A DNA stretch of 64,000 nt from Phyllobacterium sophorae (GTDB taxonomy: Bacteria > Pseudomonadota > Alphaproteobacteria > Rhizobiales > Rhizobiaceae), in NCBI RefSeq assembly GCF_003010965.1, contig NZ_PGGM01000008.1, positions 124,001-188,000 of the forward strand, given 5' to 3'. Every line of letters begins with the position of its first letter. Within the stretch, counting starts at the first letter, position 1. Below, piece by piece: positions 53,701 to 62,364 of this stretch. Position numbers and translations under genes: made by a program. Under the pieces are notes generated by a model. The model was given only the letters and a program-made list of their open reading frames with translations. It did not search any database and was not told the origin of the DNA.

Positions 53701-53817
53701 TTGACATTGTTCATTACGCCAGTCATCTTCCTTTACATGGAAGATCTGTCCCGGGCACTGGGCAAATTCGGCAACCGGATTTTCGGCGGGCACGCATCTC
53801 CGGCCCCAGCGGAGTGA
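50707..53817 (+). CDS. RND efflux pump permease, HAE-1 type (MdtB/MdtC-like)
   Basis: At 1036 residues this is a full-length hydrophobe/amphiphile efflux pump. It has the N-terminal helix (FIRRPIATILLSVALAASGL), two large periplasmic loops, and the proton relay helix GLVVDDAIVMLENITRH with the paired Asp. The second half contains LYESFVHPLTILTGLPAAAAGALA and GIVKKNAIMMIDFALARQRAGE, with the relay Lys region, and ends RPIMMTTFAALMGTIPIA. Similarity is closest to MdtB/MdtC-type pumps that export drugs, bile salts or similar compounds. A strong hairpin follows at 53853-53882. Confidence 0.96.
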   Translation: MNISSIFIRRPIATILLSVALAASGLFAYRFLPVAALPEVDFPIITVSAKLPGAAPDTMANAVATPLIKQFSTIQAISTISATSTLGSTQITLEFDLNRNIDQAAADVEAAIASTLRRLPANMTTPPSYRKTNPADAPVVLVALQSDTMQLSKLDDYAENVMSPAFSTITGVGEVQVLGAKQYAVRVEVDPHAATARGIGLDELTNAVAANNSIAPVGTISSPTQQMAIEADTQAQNADTFRQIIVASPNGKLVRLGDVARVVDSVATTQTESRYDGKQSLVLAVFRQPGANTVDVVDRVKAILPQFTQDLGPSASIHILNDRSASIRQAVSDVQFTLILTIGLVIMVIFVFLRRLSATMIPIIAVPLSLIATLGAMYVMGFSIDNISLLGLTLSVGLVVDDAIVMLENITRHIEDGMSPRDAALKGSAEIGFTIISITTSLVAVFIPILLMGGVVGRIFNEFAVVVTVAIIASALISLTLTPMLCSHLRNEKHSVGARRPFTERVFDVVQAGYMRVLDLCLAFRPVILTVFLLTVVATAYLFDTINKGFLPTEDIGQLSISTEARQDISFDAMVALQKQVADAISSRPYVAHLVSNVGGGFNSSSLNQGRFFVELKPKAERAPLESVLSDLRRTLAKVPGINSYPVAVQNLRIGGVSSNAAYQYVLQSVNAADLYPWSQKFMLAMQQERSVFVDVSSNLQNNALQANLVIDQDKAQLFGVSSDQLRNTLYYGFGTNQASTIFSTGDSYQVILELDPAIPWTADKLDQVQIRSTTTSKLIPFSAFAHVERKTGLLAVNQLGQLPAVTISFNLPQGVALGQALQELDTLKTQLNVPNTITSSFTGTAKVFEQSLANQGLLVGAAILTIYIVLGILYESFVHPLTILTGLPAAAAGALATLEVFGYDLSVIAIIGILMLIGIVKKNAIMMIDFALARQRAGETSFDAIREACLVRFRPIMMTTFAALMGTIPIAIGAGASSELRQPLGVAVVGGLMVSQVLTLFITPVIFLYMEDLSRALGKFGNRIFGGHASPAPAE

Positions 53818-53852
53818 CCGGAGCAGAGGTTCTGTCTTGACCACAGGAAACC

Positions 53853-53882
53853 GGCTGTCGCATCAAACTCCATGCGACAGCC
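53853..53882. terminator. Bidirectional terminator hairpin
   Basis: GGCTGTCGCAT (53853-53863) pairs perfectly with ATGCGACAGCC (53872-53882), an 11-bp stem with an 8-base loop. It lies in the 73-base gap between the convergent RND pump and formate dehydrogenase genes. On the minus strand the stem is followed by GGTTTCC, on the plus strand by no U-run. Confidence 0.65.
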
Positions 53883-53890
53883 CCATGAGA

Positions 53891-55090
53891 TCATTTCTTG
53901 AAACGCACTGCCTCTTCGGACCCGCCTGTGGCATCACCGGCACTGTAGGAATGTGCACCGGCGCCTGCGAGCTTCCCGCCGTCGACGATCAGATACTCTT
54001 CACGGATGGGGCGCCCTTCGAACCAGCATTCAAGAATTTCTCGCGTTCCAGCGGCGTAACGCGCCTGGGCAGACAAGGATGTCCCGGAGACGTGCGGCGT
54101 CATTCCATGATAGGGCATGGTTCGCCACGGATGATCCTTCGGTGCCGGTTGCGGGAACCAGACGTCACCCGCATAGCCTGCCAGCTGGCCGCTTTTCAGT
54201 GCCCTTGCGATGGCATCGCGATCGCAAATTTTGCCACGGGCTGTATTCACCAAATAGGCGCCGCGTTTCATCTTCGAGAGCATTTTCTCGTTGAACAGGT
54301 TTTCCGTTTCCGGGTGTAGCGGGCAGTTGATTGTCACGACATCGCATACCTTTACCATATCCTCGACCGTATCGTGCCAAGTCACGTCAAGTTCTTTTTC
54401 GACAGCATCCGGCAGCCGGTGCCGGTCATGATAATGAAGGTGCATGTCAAAGGGCTTGAGCCGGCGCAACACGGCAAGACCGATACGCCCAGCGGCAACA
54501 GTTCCAACATGCATTCCCTCAACATCGTAAGAGCGGGCAACACAGTCAGCAATATTCCAGCCTCCGTTGACGACCCATTGATAGGAAGGAATGTAGTTTC
54601 TCACCAGAGCGAGGATCATCATCACAACATGTTCGGAGACGCTGATGGAATTGCAATAGGTGACTTCCGCAACGGTAATGCCGCGGTCGATAGCGGCCTG
54701 GAGATCGACGTGGTCAGACCCTATCCCCGCCGTGAGCGCCAATTTGAGGTTCGATGCCTTGGCGATGCGCTCTGCAGTCAGATATGCGGGCCAGAATGGC
54801 TGCGAGATCACTATTTCAGCATCAGGCAATTCCTTCTCGAATGCAGAGTCCGGGCCATCCTTGTCTGAGGTGACAACAAGAGTGTGGCCAAGCGATTCAA
54901 GATATTTTCGCAGACCCAGTTCCCCTGAAACGCTTCCGAGCAACATTCCGGGTTGAAAGTCGATCGCCTTGGGCGAGGGGAGTGTCTGGCCGCCGGGATA
55001 ATGTTCCATTTTTGGAAGACCGTCGCGTGCATAAGACTTTGGATATCCGTCGACCGGATCATCATAGAGAACACAGACTATTTTTGCCAT
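53891..55090 (-). CDS. fdh: NAD-dependent formate dehydrogenase
   Basis: The protein has 399 residues from the ATG at 55090 ([17 protein letters not shown]). It is a metal-free D-2-hydroxyacid dehydrogenase-type enzyme that oxidises formate to CO2 with NAD. It matches the Pseudomonas sp. 101 enzyme in length and active site: N147 (TYCNS), R285 (NTARGK), Q314 (WFPQPAP) and H333 (TPHVSGTS), plus the Rossmann motif GTVAAGRIG and D222 (YHDRHRLP), which favours NAD over NADP. It is transcribed alone, divergent from a LacI-controlled sugar operon. Formate may come from one-carbon or methylated-compound catabolism elsewhere. Confidence 0.95.
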   Translation of the reverse strand: MAKIVCVLYDDPVDGYPKSYARDGLPKMEHYPGGQTLPSPKAIDFQPGMLLGSVSGELGLRKYLESLGHTLVVTSDKDGPDSAFEKELPDAEIVISQPFWPAYLTAERIAKASNLKLALTAGIGSDHVDLQAAIDRGITVAEVTYCNSISVSEHVVMMILALVRNYIPSYQWVVNGGWNIADCVARSYDVEGMHVGTVAAGRIGLAVLRRLKPFDMHLHYHDRHRLPDAVEKELDVTWHDTVEDMVKVCDVVTINCPLHPETENLFNEKMLSKMKRGAYLVNTARGKICDRDAIARALKSGQLAGYAGDVWFPQPAPKDHPWRTMPYHGMTPHVSGTSLSAQARYAAGTREILECWFEGRPIREEYLIVDGGKLAGAGAHSYSAGDATGGSEEAVRFKK

Positions 55091-55401
55091 GATCGTTTCC
55101 TTTCCGACAGCAAACACCCTCGACAGAGCTCGAAGCAAAGTCAGGGCAATGGAACGCCATGAAGTGAGCGGGAGGTTCTCAGATCGAGCCCGAGAGACTC
55201 CGGCCCATTGTGTTTCCCCGTTCTGCTATCGCCTCGCTGCGTGAGGCCTGTCTGCAAAACACCGAATTCTCTCACGATAGTTGAGCGCATTCAAATCAAA
55301 GGTTCGAAATGAAAGGCAACACGATTTCCCATCAAATCCACTCAAAAAGAGTTGCACACCTCATTTGAGTGATTTAATACTTTGGCCGGAGGAATTTTCT
55401 C
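55091..55401. promoter_or_regulatory. Divergent promoter region, fdh / LacI sugar operon, with inverted repeat
   Basis: This 311-base spacer has no gene. The half near fdh is of average composition; the last 110 bases before the LacI gene are A+T-rich. CACTCAAA (55339-55346) and TTTGAGTG (55364-55371) form a perfect 8+8 inverted repeat with a 17-base centre, 31 bases before the GTG start, placed well for autoregulation. GGAGGA at 55388-55393 is the ribosome site. Confidence 0.4.
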
Positions 55402-56427
55402 GTGGTTAAAATGACGCTCGAAGACGTCGCCCGAGAAGCCGGTGTCAGTCTTGCAACGGTTGATCGTGTCGTGAATGGGAGGATCGGTGTGCATGCGCGC
55501 ACCATCGAACGCGTCAACGCGGCCATCAAACAGCTCGGCTTTCTGCCCGATCCGCATGCCTCCCGTCTTGCGCGCGGGCGTGACTATGATTTCCGCATCA
55601 TTTTGCCGACCGGCGAAAATGAATTCATGCAGGCGCTTGCCGCCGAGTTCCGCGCCACGCGCGAACGGCAATTGCAGGAACGGGTGCGCCTTTCGATCCA
55701 GCACGTCGATACGTTCGACGGCATTGCACTTGCCGCCGCGCTGGAAAAGCTGCCATCGGGGATTGATGGTGTCGCTGTGGTCGCGCTCGATCATCCCGCC
55801 GTTACCGAGGCCATCAATACATTGGCCGATGCCGGCGTCGTCGTCCTCACGCTCGTTTCCGACGTGCCAAATTCGCGCCGGGCACATTTTGTCGGCATCG
55901 ACAATTTTGCCGCCGGCCGCACAGCCGCCTCGCTGATCGGCCGCTTCGTAGGCCCGCGCAAGGGCAAGGTCGGCATGATCGCCGGCTCGCTCGCCTTGCG
56001 CGACCACATCGAGCGCCAGTTCGGCTTCGAGCAGATCATTTCACGCGAATATCCCAATCTCGAAGTGCTGCCCGTGCGCGAGGCGCGTGACGAGAACGCG
56101 CGGGTTGAAGCGGTCAGCCGTTCGCTTTTGCAGGATCACCCCGACCTCGTGGCGATTTACAACGCGGGCGGCGGGCAGTCGGGCGTCATCGCTGCACTGG
56201 AGGCATCAGGCCGGGTATCAGACGTCATTTTCGTCGCACATGAACTGACCCCCTCGACCCGGCGCCATCTGGTGCGCGGCACCGTCGACGCTCTCATCAA
56301 TCAGGACGCCGGCCACATGGCGCGCAGCACGGCGCGAATATTGACTGCCTTGCGCGAGGGGCGCCCGATCGTTCCCGGGCAGGAACATATCCGCATCGAC
56401 ATCTTCCTCAGGGACAACATGCCCTGA
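55402..56427 (+). CDS. LacI family transcriptional regulator of a sugar operon
   Basis: The protein has 341 residues and starts with GTG at 55402, eight bases after GGAGGA; an ATG at 55411 is possible. The helix-turn-helix is MTLEDVAREAGVSLATVDRVVNGRIGVHARTIERVNAAIKQLGF. The effector domain resembles ribose-type periplasmic binding proteins (VDGVAVVALDHPAVTEAINTLADAGV in outline, then HFVGIDNFAAGRTAASLIGRF). The hinge region is short. It is the first gene before an isomerase, dehydrogenase and Rbs-type transporter, and so is their likely repressor. Confidence 0.93.
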   Translation: MVKMTLEDVAREAGVSLATVDRVVNGRIGVHARTIERVNAAIKQLGFLPDPHASRLARGRDYDFRIILPTGENEFMQALAAEFRATRERQLQERVRLSIQHVDTFDGIALAAALEKLPSGIDGVAVVALDHPAVTEAINTLADAGVVVLTLVSDVPNSRRAHFVGIDNFAAGRTAASLIGRFVGPRKGKVGMIAGSLALRDHIERQFGFEQIISREYPNLEVLPVREARDENARVEAVSRSLLQDHPDLVAIYNAGGGQSGVIAALEASGRVSDVIFVAHELTPSTRRHLVRGTVDALINQDAGHMARSTARILTALREGRPIVPGQEHIRIDIFLRDNMP

Positions 56428-56454
56428 CGGCAGGCACATTGAAGGAGGAGACTA

Positions 56455-57510
56455 ATGAAGACGATCAAGGGACCAGCCATTTTTCTCGCGCAATTTGCGG
56501 GTGACACGGCACCGTTCAATTCCTTCGACGCGATCTGCAAGTGGGCAGCATCGCTGGGCTATAAGGGTATCCAGATCCCTGCGTGGGATGGCCGTCTGAT
56601 CGATTTGAAGAAAGCCTCCGACTCAAAGGACTATTGTGATGAGCTTGCCGGTGTGGCAGCTTCGCATGGCCTGACCATCACCGAACTGTCCACCCATCTT
56701 CAGGGGCAGCTTGTTGCGGTGCATCCGGTCTATGATGAGCTCATGGATGGCTTTGCCGCACCCGAAGTGCACGGCAATCCAAAAGCCCGGCAGGAATGGG
56801 CGGTGGACCAGCTCAAGCGTGCTGCGCGCGCTTCGAAGCATCTCGGCCTCAAGGTCATGCCGACCTTCTCCGGCGCGCTTGCCTGGCCGTTCCTTTATCC
56901 CTTTCCGCAGCGTCCGGCAGGGTTGGTCGAAGCAGCCTTCGACGAACTTGCCAAACGCTGGACGCCGATCCTCAACTATCTCGACGAGCAGGGTGTCGAT
57001 GCCGCCTATGAGATCCATCCGGGCGAGGATCTGCACGACGGCATTACTTACGAGATGTTCCTCGAACGGGTGAAAAATCATCCACGCGCCAACCTGCTCT
57101 ACGACCCTTCACACTTCGTCCTGCAGCAGCTCGATTATCTCGACTATATCGATATCTATCACGAGCGGATCAAAGCCTTCCACGTCAAGGATGCCGAATT
57201 CAACCCGACCGGGCGGCAGGGCGTGTATGGCGGCTTCCAGTCCTGGGTCAACCGAGCCGGCCGGTTCCGCTCGCTTGGCGACGGGCAGGTGGACTTCGGT
57301 GCCGTTTTCTCCAAACTGACCGCCTATGATTTCGATGGCTGGGCAGTGCTGGAATGGGAGTGTGCCCTGAAACATCCGGAGGATGGTGCGCGCGAAGGCG
57401 CTGAGTTCATCAATGCCCACCTGATCCGGGTGACCGAACGGGCCTTCGATGATTTTGCCGGGGCCGGTACTGACGACGCGGCCAATCGCCGTATTCTTGG
57501 TTTGAGTTAA
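56455..57510 (+). CDS. Sugar phosphate isomerase/epimerase family TIM-barrel protein
   Basis: The protein has 351 residues, longer than most family members (about 280). AAGGAGGAG precedes the ATG at 56455. Metal-site motifs are YEIHPGEDLHDG, LLYDPSHFVLQQ, AFHVKDAEFNPTGRQGVYGG and AVLEWECALK. The extra length lies mainly in the loop GFQSWVNRAGRFRSLGDGQVDFG and at the C-terminus. It is followed 12 bases later by a Gfo/Idh/MocA dehydrogenase, the same enzyme pair as at 1381-3281, though the two isomerases are not close copies. Substrate unknown. Confidence 0.9.
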   Translation: MKTIKGPAIFLAQFAGDTAPFNSFDAICKWAASLGYKGIQIPAWDGRLIDLKKASDSKDYCDELAGVAASHGLTITELSTHLQGQLVAVHPVYDELMDGFAAPEVHGNPKARQEWAVDQLKRAARASKHLGLKVMPTFSGALAWPFLYPFPQRPAGLVEAAFDELAKRWTPILNYLDEQGVDAAYEIHPGEDLHDGITYEMFLERVKNHPRANLLYDPSHFVLQQLDYLDYIDIYHERIKAFHVKDAEFNPTGRQGVYGGFQSWVNRAGRFRSLGDGQVDFGAVFSKLTAYDFDGWAVLEWECALKHPEDGAREGAEFINAHLIRVTERAFDDFAGAGTDDAANRRILGLS

Positions 57511-57522
57511 GAGGGTAGACGA

Positions 57523-58695
57523 ATGGCTATTGGAGCATCCAAGGAAAAACCCGCAACCCGGCGCATTCGCATCGGCATGGTCGGTGGAGGGCAGGGCGCC
57601 TTTATCGGCGCGGTGCATCGCATCGCGCTGCGCCTGGACGATCAGTATGAGCTTGTAGCCGGCGCGCTCTCCTCCGATCCGGCACGTGCCAAGGCTTCGG
57701 CGCGCGAAATCGGCATAGCCGACGACCGCGCCTATACTTCGTTCGAAGAAATGGCCAAGGCGGAAGCCAAGCGCCCCGACGGCATCGAAGCGGTTTCCAT
57801 CGTCACGCCCAATCACATGCATGGGCCAGCAGCCAAGGCCTTTCTCAAAGCCGGGATTCATGTCATCTGTGACAAGCCGCTGACAATCACAGTCAAGGAA
57901 GCCAAGGAACTTGTCTCGCTGGTGGCCAAGACCGGCAAGCTTTTCATTCTCACCCACAATTACACCGGCTATCCAATGATCCGTCAGGCCAAGGCCATGG
58001 TGGACAAGGGCCTGCTCGGCACATTACGGCTGGTCCAGGCGGAATATCCGCAGGACTGGATGACCGAAAAGACCGAGGCTACGGGTTCCAAGCAGGCCGA
58101 ATGGCGCGTGGATCCGAAGCGCTCGGGCGCTGGCGGGGCCATAGGCGACATCGGCACGCATGCCTACAATCTCGCTTGCTTCGTCTCCGGCCTCAAGCTC
58201 AAGCAACTGTGTGCCGAACTAACCAGCTTCGGCGAGGGCCGCGTCCTTGATGACGATGTGCAGATTCTCATGCGCTTTGACGGTGGTGCCAAGGGTATGA
58301 TCTGGGCGAGCCAGGTTGCCCCGGGTCATGAGAATGGCCTGAAGTTGCGGGTCTACGGCACCAAAGGCGGGCTCGAATGGACACAGGCTGACCCCAACTA
58401 TCTCTGGTACACGCCGTTCGGCAAACCCAAGCAATTGCTGACCCGTGGCGGAGCTGGCGCATCGCCGGAAGCCGCGCGCGTCACTCGCGTTCCGGGGGGG
58501 CATCCGGAAGGCTATCTGGAGGGTTTTGCCAATATCTACACGGAGGCTGCTCAGGCGATCGTGGCAGCGCGCACCGGCAAGAAGACCCCGAAGGATGTCA
58601 TCTACCCGACCGTCGAGGACGGGCTGGCCGGAATGGAGTTCATCGAAGCTGCCGTCAAGTCTTCAAAGGCTGGCGGCGTCTGGACGAAAGTGTGA
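57523..58695 (+). CDS. Gfo/Idh/MocA family oxidoreductase
   Basis: The protein has 390 residues. The Rossmann motif is RIRIGMVGGGQGAFIGAVHR, the family lysine lies in CDKPLTITVKEAKE, and the catalytic-domain motif GAGGAIGDIGTHAYNLACFVSGL carries the conserved Asp and His. It would oxidise a sugar, sugar acid or cyclitol with NAD(P), with the isomerase acting before or after. Its TGA overlaps the start of the ATPase gene, showing tight coupling of transport and catabolism. Confidence 0.92.
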   Translation: MAIGASKEKPATRRIRIGMVGGGQGAFIGAVHRIALRLDDQYELVAGALSSDPARAKASAREIGIADDRAYTSFEEMAKAEAKRPDGIEAVSIVTPNHMHGPAAKAFLKAGIHVICDKPLTITVKEAKELVSLVAKTGKLFILTHNYTGYPMIRQAKAMVDKGLLGTLRLVQAEYPQDWMTEKTEATGSKQAEWRVDPKRSGAGGAIGDIGTHAYNLACFVSGLKLKQLCAELTSFGEGRVLDDDVQILMRFDGGAKGMIWASQVAPGHENGLKLRVYGTKGGLEWTQADPNYLWYTPFGKPKQLLTRGGAGASPEAARVTRVPGGHPEGYLEGFANIYTEAAQAIVAARTGKKTPKDVIYPTVEDGLAGMEFIEAAVKSSKAGGVWTKV

Positions 58696-60242
58696 TGGGC
58701 GAAAACCAAGCCACAAAGGTTGCAATGCCCGTACTTGAAGCGCGCGGGATTGCCAAGGCGTTCGGGCCGGTCGAGGTGCTGACGGACATCAGTCTCTCGG
58801 TCATGCCCGGCGAAGTGCACGCGATCATCGGCGAAAATGGTGCCGGCAAGTCGACGCTTATGAAGCTCATGAGCGGGCACCTTCAGCCGACACGCGGTAC
58901 CGTGGCGATCGACGGTGAACCGGTGCACTTCGCCGGACCCGTTGACGCCGAACATCGCGGCCTGGTTCTGGTGCATCAGGAGATCCTGCTCGCGCCGGAT
59001 CTCACCGTTGCGCAGAACATCTTCATGGGCCGCGAATTGAAACGCGGTCTCATGGTCAATGACCGCGAGATGAACCGCCAATCCGCCGAAGCCGTGCGCA
59101 GCCTGGGCGCCGACATCGACCCGACGACCCAGATTTCCCGGCTCTCCATCGCGCGCCGCCAGCTCGTCCAGATCGCGCGCGCCCTGCAGGTGCCACACCG
59201 CGTGGTGATTTTCGACGAGCCGACTGCTTCGCTGACGCCGTTCGAAACCGAAGCGCTGCTCAAGGTCATTCGCGATCTGCGCGACAAGGGCGTTGCCGTC
59301 CTCTACATTTCGCATCGCCTGCCCGAAGTGGGAGCAATCGCCGACCGCATCACCGTCTTGCGCGATGGCAAGCTGATCGCAACACGCAATGCCTCGGATT
59401 TGCAGCCGGTCGACATGGCAAGGCTGATGGTCGGGCGGGACATGTCGCAGCTCTATCCCGAGCGCGAGGACACGGCGACCCGCCAGAACGTGCTCGAGGT
59501 GAAGAACTTCGACGTGCCGGGCTATGCCCGTGACGCTTCATTCACCTTGCGTAAAGGCGAAATCCTTGGATTTGCCGGGTTGATCGGCGCCGGGCGTACC
59601 GAGCTCTTCGAAGGGTTGGTGGGGCTTCGCACCGGCCATGGCGAGGTCATGCTGAACGGCAATCCGGTCAAGTTCCACACCGTGCGCGACAGCATGGCGG
59701 CGGGAATTGTCTATCTGAGCGAGGATCGCAAGGGCAAGGGCCTGCTGCTTGCACAGGATCTGCGTACCAACCTGACGCTGGCGACGCTTGGGAAATTCAC
59801 CAAGGGTCCGCTCATCCAGCGCAAACGCGAGGACAACAGCCTCACCAAGGCCATCACCGATTTTGACATTCGCGCCCGCCGCCGCGATCTTCTGGCCGGG
59901 CAGCTTTCCGGCGGTAACCAGCAAAAATTGCTCCTGGCGAAGATGATGCTGCTCGAGCCGAGCATCGTCATCATCGACGAGCCCACGCGGGGCATCGATA
60001 TCGGCACCAAGGAACAGATCTACAAATTCATCGCCGACCTCGCCAAGGCCGGCAAATCCGTTATCGTCATCTCGTCCGAGATGCAGGAACTCATCGGCAT
60101 CTGCCACCGCATTTTGGTCATGCGCTCATCGCGCATCGTCGGCGAGGTAACCGGCGATGCGATGACCGAGGATGAAATCGTCGTCTACGCCACGGGCGTC
60201 AAAATCAACGAAGCAGAGCTTTATAGTGCGGGGAACGCATGA
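58695..60242 (+). CDS. Sugar ABC transporter ATP-binding protein, RbsA type
   Basis: The protein has 515 residues from the ATG at 58695; a GTG directly before it is also possible. Two ATPase domains are fused, as in RbsA/MglA. The first has Walker A GENGAGKSTLMKLMSG and the shortened signature LSIARRQLVQIARAL. The second has a degenerate Walker A region (GLIGAGRTELFEGLVG) and signature LSGGNQQKLLLAKMML with IVIIDEPTRGID. This pattern is normal for CUT2 transporters of monosaccharides and cyclitols. It overlaps both neighbouring genes. Confidence 0.95.
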   Translation: MGENQATKVAMPVLEARGIAKAFGPVEVLTDISLSVMPGEVHAIIGENGAGKSTLMKLMSGHLQPTRGTVAIDGEPVHFAGPVDAEHRGLVLVHQEILLAPDLTVAQNIFMGRELKRGLMVNDREMNRQSAEAVRSLGADIDPTTQISRLSIARRQLVQIARALQVPHRVVIFDEPTASLTPFETEALLKVIRDLRDKGVAVLYISHRLPEVGAIADRITVLRDGKLIATRNASDLQPVDMARLMVGRDMSQLYPEREDTATRQNVLEVKNFDVPGYARDASFTLRKGEILGFAGLIGAGRTELFEGLVGLRTGHGEVMLNGNPVKFHTVRDSMAAGIVYLSEDRKGKGLLLAQDLRTNLTLATLGKFTKGPLIQRKREDNSLTKAITDFDIRARRRDLLAGQLSGGNQQKLLLAKMMLLEPSIVIIDEPTRGIDIGTKEQIYKFIADLAKAGKSVIVISSEMQELIGICHRILVMRSSRIVGEVTGDAMTEDEIVVYATGVKINEAELYSAGNA

Positions 60243-61249
60243 GCGACACAAAGACAATCACCGACACACGCGGTCTTGGCCGCAAATTTGCCGACCTCGA
60301 CAAGACGGCGGTTGCGCCATTCCTCGCGCTCGCAGCGCTCTTTCTCCTCGGCGCACTGGTCAATCCGAACTTCCTGTCAATCGACAATCTGCTCAATGTG
60401 CTGACCCGCTCGTCCTTCATCGCCATCATCGCCGTTGGCGCAACCTTCGTCATCTCTGCAGGCGGACTTGACCTGTCAGTCGGATCGATGGCAGCGCTCG
60501 TCGCCGGCATCATGATCCTCTTCCTGAACTCGGCAGCCATTGACGGCGACACAGCCATGCTGGCCGCCGGCATTGTCGTCGCCATCGGCGTCGGCGCTCT
60601 GGCAGGTCTATTGAACGGCGCTATCATCACCATCGGCAAGATCGAACCTTTCATCGTCACACTGGGCACCATGGCTATCTTTCGTTCGGTTACCGTCTGG
60701 CTGGCCGACGGCGGCTCGATCGCCATGAAATCGATCGCCATGCGTAACATGTTCCGTCCCGTCTATACGGGTGTTTTCCTTGGCCTGCCGTTTCCGGTCT
60801 GGCTCATCATCGCCGTCGGCCTGCTCGGCGCATTCATCCTCTACAAGACGTCGTTCGGACGGCATGTGATCGCCGTCGGTTCGAATGAGGATGTCGCACG
60901 CTACTCCGGTATCCACGTCAACCGCGTGCGCGCCATGACCTATATCCTTCAGGGCATCTGTGTTGCGATTGCCGTAGTGGTCTATGTTCCGCGTCTTGGT
61001 GCTGCCACCACCACGACCGGCATGCTGTGGGAGTTGCAGGCGATTACCGCCGTGGTCATCGGCGGAACCGCGCTGCGCGGTGGCGTCGGCCGCATCTGGG
61101 GTACGATTTGCGGTGCCTTCATGCTGGAGATCGTCGGCAACATCATGGTGCTCTCCAACATCGTCAGCGAATACCTGATCGGTGCCGTGCAGGGCACCAT
61201 CATCATCATCGCCATGCTTGTGCAGCGTACGCTGCAGAAGAAAAAGTGA
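60239..61249 (+). CDS. Sugar ABC transporter permease, RbsC type
   Basis: The protein has 336 residues and starts inside the ATPase stop (ATGA). About eight to ten membrane spans are visible, with VGATFVISAGGLDLSVGSMAALVAG as the CUT2 permease signature. GRHVIAVGSNEDVARYSGIHVNRVRAMTYILQG is the cytoplasmic coupling stretch, and GGTALRGGVGRIWGTICGA follows. It forms the pore as a homodimer. A 117-base gap without obvious signals separates it from the binding protein gene. Confidence 0.95.
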   Translation: MSDTKTITDTRGLGRKFADLDKTAVAPFLALAALFLLGALVNPNFLSIDNLLNVLTRSSFIAIIAVGATFVISAGGLDLSVGSMAALVAGIMILFLNSAAIDGDTAMLAAGIVVAIGVGALAGLLNGAIITIGKIEPFIVTLGTMAIFRSVTVWLADGGSIAMKSIAMRNMFRPVYTGVFLGLPFPVWLIIAVGLLGAFILYKTSFGRHVIAVGSNEDVARYSGIHVNRVRAMTYILQGICVAIAVVVYVPRLGAATTTTGMLWELQAITAVVIGGTALRGGVGRIWGTICGAFMLEIVGNIMVLSNIVSEYLIGAVQGTIIIIAMLVQRTLQKKK

Positions 61250-61366
61250 TCGTTGCGATCACACGAGAAACAGGGGGCGGGAGCTGCTCCTTCTCACGGG
61301 ACGGGGGGAACAAGGGCCACCCACCGAACCGCAATCAAGGCCCACTTGAAAATTGGGAGAAGACTA

Positions 61367-62311
61367 ATGCGTAAACTTTTGGTCGGTCTTGTCGGGGCGG
61401 TTCTCGCTTCGTCGATGACCTTCGCCTACGCCCAGGACAAGAAGGTCAATATCGCCGTGTCCATTCCGGCGGCTGACCATGGCTGGACCGGCGGCGTCGT
61501 CTATCATGCCGAACGTGCCGCCAAGATTCTCGAGGCCAATCATCCGGGTCTGAAGATCACGATCAAGACATCTCCGGACGGAGCTTCGCAGGCCAATGCG
61601 CTGGAAGATCTGACAACACAGGGTATCGATGCATTGGTAACCCTGCCGCACAATTCCGATGAATTGACCGATCCGATCCGCGCCGTCAAGGAAAAGGGCA
61701 TCTTCGTCACCGTGGTTGACCGCGCCCTGTCCGATCCGAGTATCCAGGATCTTTACGTGGCCGGCAATAATCCGGAGCTTGGCCGGGTTGCCGGCGAGTA
61801 CCTCAAGAACACGATGAAGACCGGCGACGTCGTCGTCATCCGCGGCCTGCCGATCGTCATCGATGAAGAGCGTCAGAAGGGCTTTGACGATGCGATTGCC
61901 GGCAGTGGCATCAAGGTCCTCGACAAGCAGTTCGGCAACTGGTCCCGTGATGATGCCTTCAAGATCATGCAGGACTATCTGACCAAGTTCCCGAAGATCG
62001 ACGCCGTATGGTGTCAGGACGACGATATGGCTGTCGGCGTGCTCGAAGCCATCGACCAGGCCAAGCGTACCGATATCAAGCTGGTTATCGGCGGCGCGGG
62101 CATGAAGGACATGATCAAGCGCGTTGCCGATGGCGATGCAATGACACCGATCAACGTCCTCTACCCGCCTTCAATGGTCGCGACAGCCATGGAACTCACC
62201 GTGGCGAATTTCTACGATCAGGTGCCGGTGCGGGGCAAGTACATCCTCGACGCAACGCTCGTCACCAAGGACAATGCCAAGGAGTTCTATTTCCCGGACT
62301 CGCCATTTTGA
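61367..62311 (+). CDS. Sugar ABC transporter substrate-binding protein, RbsB type
   Basis: The protein has 314 residues from the ATG at 61367, after GGGAGAAG; the open frame before it is untranslated. The signal peptide is MRKLLVGLVGAVLASSMTFA, ending near YAQ. The Peripla_BP_4 motifs are VNIAVSIPAADHGWTGGVVYHAE, GIDALVTLPHNSDELTDPI, FVTVVDRAL and DAVWCQDDDMAVGVLEAI. It is last in the operon, while in most Rbs operons it is internal or first. A good intrinsic terminator at 62341-62362 follows. Ligand unknown; the catabolic genes suggest a cyclitol or unusual monosaccharide. Confidence 0.94.
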   Translation: MRKLLVGLVGAVLASSMTFAYAQDKKVNIAVSIPAADHGWTGGVVYHAERAAKILEANHPGLKITIKTSPDGASQANALEDLTTQGIDALVTLPHNSDELTDPIRAVKEKGIFVTVVDRALSDPSIQDLYVAGNNPELGRVAGEYLKNTMKTGDVVVIRGLPIVIDEERQKGFDDAIAGSGIKVLDKQFGNWSRDDAFKIMQDYLTKFPKIDAVWCQDDDMAVGVLEAIDQAKRTDIKLVIGGAGMKDMIKRVADGDAMTPINVLYPPSMVATAMELTVANFYDQVPVRGKYILDATLVTKDNAKEFYFPDSPF

Positions 62312-62340
62312 GGTGAGGTAGGTTGCCATCCGAGAACAGG

Positions 62341-62362
62341 AAAGGCCCGCACGGGCCTTTTC
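62341..62362. terminator. Intrinsic terminator, bidirectional
   Basis: AAAGGCCCG-CA-CGGGCCTTT forms a 9-bp stem whose A/T-rich base gives a U-run on both strands (CCTTTTCATTT on plus). It lies between the rbsB-like stop and the convergent tonB-like stop at 62365, serving both operons. Confidence 0.8.
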
Positions 62363-62364
62363 AT

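Noticed and set aside
55352-55380. Possible sigma-70 promoter TTGCAC-N17-TAATAC before the LacI gene
   Set aside because: The -10 box matches poorly and the transcript would begin at the ribosome site, leaving almost no leader.
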